Below, one piece after another: positions 45,406-64,000 of a stretch of DNA of 64,000 nt. Under the pieces are notes generated by a model that worked only from the letters and a program-made list of their open reading frames with translations, had not been told where the DNA came from and ran no database searches. Location: assembly GCA_007844125.1 (NCBI GenBank), contig CM017556.1:85344864-85408863 (forward strand). Reading direction: 5' to 3'. How positions within the stretch are numbered: position 1 is the first letter of the stretch; every line of letters begins with the position of its first letter. The stretch is from Sinonovacula constricta. Its lineage: Eukaryota; Mollusca; Bivalvia; Cardiida; Solecurtidae. Both the position numbers and the translations under genes were made by a program.

Positions 45406-46499
45406 GATATTTGCCTGACTCTTTCATCCGGATGTGGAAGTTTAGGGTGTTTTATTGGTAAGAACATTTACAATGCTTAATTCAGCTACTTAACAGTCTG
45501 TCCGGGTACTTTGAGGTCAGTGTTTCAGTTTCATTTACGAAAGACAGGCAAGGGCTGGCTATGAATGAATTTATAAATTTCCTTGTCAAATGTAAAAGAC
45601 TTCCTATCGGTCGTGCTGTCTTCATTGTTCTGCATTTCTGATTCACAAACTGACAATATAATTTTGTTTTGTGGTTTACAAAAATAAATGTACCACAAAA
45701 ATAAATGTACTTGGAGTGTATTTTACAAGAATACTGACGAGATTTTAACAGCACAAAATATACTGAACTATGGTAAGATGTAAAATATACATAATAATTT
45801 AATTAAATCTTTCTATTTGTCCACCCATTGTGGGCTCTAAGTCCAGTTGGCTGAGAACTTAACATGGGGAGGACTTCCCGCTGACCTGTCAAGCACCGTG
45901 GATTTATTCAGACATTTGCTGGGGGTCTTACTAAAAACTGGAGATCTTTCATGACTCTTATTTACTATATATGTCTTGGGGTGTGTAAGTCGGAAATAAA
46001 TCTTTAAATAAAGAAGACAGTGCTCCAGATAGACCTCGTTTTATCGTGTTTACGAACTGATTTTGGTATAAAACGAATTGAAATTAAAATGTTATCGTAT
46101 TAAAATAACTTGTTAAGTGGAAAACGATTTACAAACGATTTCCTCATCGTTTTATTTACAGTAAAAATTATCAAGGCAGAAATGTACAATTTTATACGCA
46201 CCAGTTGGGGCAAAACTTACAGGGTAAATGATACGTCGCACCGTTTAATTGATTACACATGAATTTAGCAGTCAAATCAGAGATATGCCACATGAAGTTG
46301 TAGGGTAAAAATCACCTAGTATGATAAGTGTATGATTGGTGCAATGTCTGCTTCTAAGAAATTGGTCGAATATTTAAAACACTGTTTGTCAAAAAAAAAT
46401 GTAGTGAAAACTAATTGACCAGAATATTATCTGGAGTACTGAGAAGATAAAAAAGCCATTGAACTCACGCGACTCCATGGGGACAGGAAGCGAAAACTT
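45406..46499. other. No gene seen
   Basis: The sequence is AT-rich. A tRNA-like or SINE-like phrase, CTAAGTCCAGTTGGCTGAGAA, occurs near 45838. Nothing else is recognised. Confidence 0.35.
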
Positions 46500-46575
46500 T
46501 AATGTGGCAAGGTTTTCTAGACATGTGCCAGGAGTCTTCCTCCACCAATAAATAGCTGGACGTTGCCATAATGAC
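46500..46575 (+). mobile_element. SINE family A fragment
   Basis: GCAAGGTTTTCTAGACATGT, CTTCCTCCACCAATAAATAG and CTGGACGTTGCCATAATGA match the SINE A 3' part. Confidence 0.5.
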
Positions 46576-46625
46576 GAGAGTCTTCTAGAGGCAGATCTTC
46601 ATCAGGCTGGGGGGTGGGGTGGTGG
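46576..46625 (+). repeat. Diverged 31-bp minisatellite unit plus G-run
   Basis: TCTTCTAGAGGCAGATCTTC followed by ATCAGGCTG is a unit of the same 31-bp family, ending in a G-rich run of uncertain length (46607-46642). Confidence 0.6.
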
Positions 46626-46639
46626 TGGGGGGGGGGGGG

Positions 46640-46872
46640 GGGTGCCCGTGGCTGAGCGTTGAGAGAGCCACTGACTTGTAACTCATCAGGCTCCCTCCGC
46701 ATGTGTGTGATTCGGGGTCGGGGCGAGAACTTCATGCGGGGGAGGTTTTCATGCATAAAAGCGGTGCGTCGGTGGTTCTGCCCAGGCAGATCTGGGGTCT
46801 TCCTCCACCAATAATTATCTAGACATCGATAATATCACTAAATTGTGTCGGTGCTATGTAACATAAATAAAA
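46640..46872 (+). mobile_element. SINE family A, longest copy
   Basis: The head GTGCCCGTGGCTGAGCGTTG is followed by AGCCACTGACTTGTAACT, a degraded B box, TCGGTGGTTCTGCCCAGGCA, TCCTCCACCAATAATTATCT and GTGTCGGTGCTATGTAACAT. It sits between two blocks of the 31-bp repeat. Confidence 0.7.
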
Positions 46873-46877
46873 CAAAT

Positions 46878-47058
46878 TCATCTGGCTGTTTCTTCAAGAG
46901 GCAGATGTTCACCCAGCTGTATACTTCTGGAGGCAGATGTTATTAGGCTGTATCTTCTAGAGGCAGATGTTCACCAGGCTGCATCTTCCAGATGCAGATG
47001 TTACAAGGTTGTATCTTATTGTGGCAGATAATAACCAGGCTGCATCTCCTAACAGAAA
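46878..47058 (+). repeat. 31-bp minisatellite, diverged right block
   Basis: Five or six units with core CTTCTAGAGGCAGATGTTCA and linker CCAGGCTGTAT or CCAGGCTGCAT occur at 31-bp spacing. It is clearly the same family as 43206-45405 but a different sub-variant. Confidence 0.8.
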
Positions 47059-47074
47059 TAATATGTGTTTAAAC

Positions 47075-47475
47075 ATCTTAGGTTTTTAGCTGACCTAAGC
47101 ACAACGTGCTCAGGGTGAGCTTTTCTGATACCGCTTCGTCGGCATCCGACGTCAACAATGTAGCATGTGAGCATGCCACAGTTTTTATCCAAACTTAATC
47201 AAACTTGGTTAGAATGTGTGTCTGCACGAAATCTTGGATGAGTTTATTATTGGGTCACCTTGGGGTGAAAACTTGGACAAAAGGTCAAATTGTAGTAAAA
47301 ACTTGTGAACACAATAGAGACCACGTTTATATAGCCCAACCTTCACCAAACTTAGTCAGAATGAAATCTTGAATGAGTTCGTAACTGGGTCACGTGATCA
47401 AAAAGTAGGTCACTAGGTCATATCTTAGAATAAGGCGTGTGAACACACTAGAGACCACATTTATAGCCCAATCTT
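47075..47475 (+). repeat. Common bivalve-type dispersed repeat
   Basis: It starts TAGCTGACCTAAGCACAACG and contains CTTGTGAACACAATAGAGAC and a second GTGTGAACACACTAGAGACC, CACCAAACTTAGTCAGAATG and AAAAAGTAGGTCACTAGGTC. This pattern is very widespread in bivalve genomes from my general knowledge. Confidence 0.55.
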
Positions 47476-48205
47476 CATACATATCCAGAATGTTAGCCTG
47501 CAGGAAATCTTGGGTGTGTGCTTGCAATCGACCCTTTTACAGTCAAGAAAGCCATAATTGGACAGTCACTGTTGGATTTCTTGTCTCTTCATCTCTCAAG
47601 TCGTCCCCTATAAAGGTGAAATAACTTGAGCAGTCTCCGTGCCCTTTACGTGAGATTGCAAAGTAGGTATAACATCGATTTTTTGTACCTTTATTATAAA
47701 ATATGCCAATTGCGGATAATGTCTTGGCTTTTTATTATGTATTATTTGAATCTAATTGCACAATCCTCAAAATATTAAATTTTGTTTTATTGGTTTGGGT
47801 TGTTTTCTAAAATTCGATGATTTCTTGTGTGTGTGTTGTTGTTTTTTGTTGTTGTTGTCGTTGTTTGTGTTGTTTTTGTTGTTGTTTTTAATTTCACTTT
47901 TGGCTTATCACGTCATGGCATTGTATGACGTCATTAAATTGTTCTTATTGTCATAGGGTTGTATATTGAGTGAATAAGTTAGATAATTAGTAGATAATTA
48001 GTAAATAATTAGTAGATAATTAGTATACCTTAACTCGTTTAGATTCTATTCGATTTCAGTAGCGTCTTGGTAAACTTTTGTAGTCACTTTTTATATTGTT
48101 TACAGCAACGGGAAATCCGTGCAACTCGTTCCCGCCTTTCCTTCTTAACTAACCAATCAAATTCTTGTTTTCTTGGTGAACGGGATTTTTGCACCCAGGC
48201 TTGTC
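47476..48205. other. No gene seen; GTT-rich tract and TAGATAATTAG repeats
   Basis: A (GTT)n-like tract lies at 47836-47890 and four to five copies of TAATTAGTAGATAATTAGTA-type units at 47980-48030. No gene was found. Confidence 0.4.
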
Positions 48206-48279
48206 ATTCAACTTTCAACTGACCGCCTGGTCAATTGCACGTCTATATATATATATTATAAATATATATATTGTTACAG
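48206..48279 (+). repeat. Direct repeat, left copy (about 75 bp)
   Basis: The segment runs from TTCAACTTTCAACTGACCGC through an (AT)n stretch to ATATATTGTTACAG. It is nearly identical to 48515-48590. Confidence 0.8.
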
Positions 48280-48514
48280 GTAAATATTATTTTATTATTA
48301 TATCTATTATTCTCATTCATCATTTCATCATTCATTCTTGTTGTAAACCTTTTCGACGTCATTTTATAGTTTGATATTTGTTAAACTCTATTCAATGTGT
48401 ATGTATAATTGTTAAATAATTAAAAACCACATCCGCCGCCATGTTGAATTCACCCATAAAAGATATTTTACAGTAATGTACCTGTTATTAATTCATTATT
48501 GTTTGTATGATTCA

Positions 48515-48590
48515 ACTTTCAACTTTCAACTGACCGCCTGGTCAATTGCACGTCTATATATATATATTATAAATATATATATTGTTACAG
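48515..48590 (+). repeat. Direct repeat, right copy (about 75 bp)
   Basis: It is the same segment as 48206-48279 at about 310 bp spacing, with an extra CAACTTT unit at its left end. A PLE UTR copy begins about 100 bp to its right. Confidence 0.8.
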
Positions 48591-48687
48591 TTTCTTATTC
48601 CCAACCCCTCCGCTGACAACTGTGACATTATTATACGTCATCACTTGGGCCTTTCTTCTTTCCAAAATAATCACTTATTTTGAAATT

Positions 48688-49110
48688 TAGGTTACCGAGG
48701 CTGTTATCTACTGTACATATTGTACACTTGTTGATAGTTAATTTTATTACTATTTATTTTGTCAATATATTAGTTCATTTTATCAGTTTTAACTGCCAAT
48801 GCAGCTGTTTATTGTTAGTTTATCACTTTGACTGGATATTTTTATTTACAGTTTGTTTGATAGAAAAACCTTCAGAAAGTGCGAGGATAGAGCGCTCCAC
48901 AAACCAGGTTTAAGCACCCCAGTCGGACCTTTTGCTGACTGTCCGTTTTAAGGCGGTTACTGTTTGTTTTTCTTTTTGTGTGTTATGTCTCGTCTCTGTG
49001 TTTTGTCACATTTACATTAACCATGTTTGCCTTGGTCTAAAGGTAGTTTAGATTAAAATATATATGGTTATTTTGATACGACCTTTGCTTTTTACCTATT
49101 CATTGAAAAT
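48688..49110 (+). mobile_element. PLE UTR-only copy 3
   Basis: It carries TTACCGAGGCTGTTATCTAC, AAAAACCTTCAGAAAGTGCG, CTCCACAAACCAGGTTTAAG, TTATGTCTCGTCTCTGTGTT and ACGACCTTTGCTTTTTACCT in the same order as 24611-25148 and the complement of 19395-19830. Confidence 0.75.
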
Positions 49111-50209
49111 ATGGTTTGACTATGGATTCAGTCTACATTTGGCGGTTCAAAGGATCTTTGCGTCTAAAATGGATTTTAAAGTAATAACATTTCAAATCAA
49201 AGATTTCTTAAATATAGCTCTTGGCATAAAATTGTGATGATATAATCGATATCCAATATCGTTCCTATTTTCCTTTCAAAATACCTATTTTCATTCCCAA
49301 ATACTAAAGGTAAATGTTTTTTTTATAGTCGCATGTAAAATTGTGTTTTGGTATACATGTAATTGAATCGTTCGAGGCTGAGAATATCGCTTGAGTGTAA
49401 TTCTATATTACGTCACGATGCAGCCATAATGGTCCGATAGCGACAGACCTACATTGTAACGTGAAGGTTATAACATACGTAACTTGTTTTGTTAGATTTG
49501 TATCCATTTAAGGTGGTATCTATAGTTTTAACAAGATTTTTCTCCCACATAGCCATAGCAATTACTTTTACTTGAGAGATTCCGCAAAATGCTGTTTATT
49601 GATTTCCTTCATCTGTGTAAACAAAAGTTGAACATAACACCGAAAACGCGTCATTACAAACATGTTTCCTATCTAAACTAAACTGCACAGCAATTTTTAA
49701 CCTAAGGACACCACGTAACCATTTACTTGTTTAAGATCACGTTATATCATCATCCGGGTTGTTCGCTCTGACGTCGGTATCCTTTTAGTAGAAATGTCCA
49801 GCGTACTTATTTTTAGTTTTGGGAAGTATAAAAAATTTGGTTTTTCAAGATTTGTACTGTCTAACAATCGAGGTAGTGTTAAAAATCTAAAAATCTTCTT
49901 TATTTAACGCATTCGTGTTTGCAGACATTGACCATATTTCTTCAAACAAAGGTAAAGTTTAGTTACTTGTTCGTGATATAAACATTTGAAATCCCTATCA
50001 CACACCCCAGTATCTCTATGATAACACCTTGTTTATCTTATACAGTCCAACAGTGTTGATGATATGGGCTTATGTATTTGTACAAACTTAGTGTAGACTA
50101 AACAACCATCAGTACATATCAAGTGTATTTTAAAACTCATTTCTTAAAATGCTATTTAGTGTTCCATGTAGTATATTCTGGTGATAATTGATTGTTACAA
50201 AAGGACAAT
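49111..50209 (+). other. Upstream region of the SDR gene
   Basis: About 1.1 kb lies between the PLE copy and the SDR start codon. It is AT-rich with no clear TATA box or CpG island. The promoter and 5' UTR must lie here or further left. Confidence 0.3.
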
Positions 50210-63271
<13,062 letters not shown>

Positions 63272-63275
63272 ACAT

Positions 63276-63412
63276 CGGGGGCGTGGCTCGGGTACCTCGG
63301 GGCGTGGCTTGGGTAACCTATGAGCCAGAGGCGTGGCTTGGATAACCTATAAGCCAGTGGCGTGGCTTGCATAACCCCATCACCTGGGGGCGTGGCTTGG
63401 TTAACCCATTTC
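63276..63412 (+). repeat. GGGGCGTGGCTTGGGTAACC minisatellite after SDR exon 8
   Basis: Five units of about 21-31 bp, each with GGCGTGGCT and usually GGGTAACC or GGATAACC, start 9 bp after the exon 8 donor. The GC content is far above its surroundings, and each unit has a CACGCC/KLF-like box and a donor-like GGTAAC. Confidence 0.75.
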
Positions 63413-64000
63413 CAGGGGCTTGACAAGTGCAACTCATCATCCTTCTGTATTAAAGCGACTGGATGATTGATGAAAATTGTATTTTTGTTGTATTTGTTTT
63501 GTTAAAGAATAATCAAAACTGTTCTGAACCACTATAGGTAATGGAATATAACATTACATCTGACCACAAGATATGTGTCTATATATAGTTCTTCAGTATA
63601 TGTCGTTGTCTACATGTTGTTAGACTCAAAGGCGTCGCAACACTTTTCAGCTATTTTAGCTTTTTTGTCTCTAAGAATAAAATGAGAATATATATCCGAA
63701 ATGCTCATGCGACAATGCACTTCATGTGTATAGGCCAGTTGTAAACACTAAGTTAAGAGGCTGGATAGGGGCACACTGACTAAACTGCATAAAAAAATAT
63801 GTATCGTGCAGATCGGATAGTTCTGTGTATCATGTATCTACACTAAACTGGGACGAAATCGCTTTTATATTCTATTATTTATCCTTATTGTGTGCCGAAA
63901 ACACCAGAAAATGTAAAAGTCGACAACAGAAAGTGTCGAAGCATCGTATTCTACTCTTTGCTGTGTTGTATTGGCACTGGTACTTAGTCTAAGGCTTGGC
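63413..64000 (+). other. Right edge; no exon recognised
   Basis: The next SDR exon should start in phase 2. Candidate acceptors near 63644, 63675 and 63811 lead to short or unfamiliar peptides, so none is proposed. Confidence 0.3.

Noticed and set aside
63644..63900. Terminal SDR exon after acceptors near 63644, 63675 or 63811
   Set aside because: The peptides obtained in phase 2 either stop at once or do not resemble the C-terminus of any SDR relative.

Overview
The window is eukaryotic nuclear DNA, most likely from a bivalve mollusc. Evidence: AT-rich, intron-rich sequence with GT-AG splice sites; several tRNA-derived SINE families; Penelope-like and non-LTR retroelements; inverted-repeat DNA transposons; and dispersed repeats of types I know from bivalve genomes (for example those around GAGGGCCATGATGGC and GTGACCTTGACCTTTAAGG). 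The species cannot be named from sequence alone. There are no operons, CRISPR arrays or bacterial features.

Two genes can be supported. (1) A plus-strand short-chain dehydrogenase/reductase (SDR; retinol dehydrogenase / WWOX / DHRSX type) occupies 50.2-63.3 kb. Eight exons join in frame to 293 codons plus two bases, giving a Rossmann motif TGANRGIG, NAG, YGRTK and HPG. The last one or more exons lie beyond those I can recognise. (2) A probable minus-strand gene for a small secreted or membrane protein starts near 18.2 kb (TATA-like box, 5' UTR exon), has a signal-peptide exon at 15.25-15.31 kb and a 34-nt exon at 1.995-2.03 kb across a 13.2-kb intron, and runs off the left edge. A possible two-exon small ORF at 23.1-24.1 kb lacks an ATG, and a possible 3' terminal exon lies at 275-442.

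Layout: 0-2 kb, SINE relics and a RecQ-helicase exon fragment inside a mobile repeat. 2-15 kb, intron of the minus-strand gene, full of dispersed repeats, with a TG-rich minisatellite at 13.6-14.85 kb. 18-19 kb, putative promoter. 19.4-21.35 kb, Penelope-like element (minus strand). 24.6-25.15 kb, a second copy of its UTR in opposite orientation. 25.6-26.0 kb, broken non-LTR reverse transcriptase. 26.03-30.05 kb, a 4-kb inverted-repeat element with a 400-bp hAT-like MITE nested in its right end. 31.7-32.5 kb, 67-bp tandem repeat. 33.2-38.8 kb, about 200 copies of a 28-bp satellite with higher-order structure. 39.5-42.0 kb, a Harbinger-like inverted-repeat element carrying a second RecQ fragment. 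43.2-47.06 kb, a 31-bp minisatellite invaded by two SINE families. 48.2-49.1 kb, a direct repeat and a third Penelope UTR copy. 50.2-63.3 kb, the SDR gene, whose introns hold further SINEs, MITEs, microsatellites, a decayed copy of its exon 2 and an odd exon-like tandem array in intron 1.

Most long ORFs in the window are artefacts of minisatellites whose unit length (28 or 31 bp) is not a multiple of three, which leaves several frames open. Exon calls rest on splice-site inspection and frame agreement only; no similarity search or transcript data were available.
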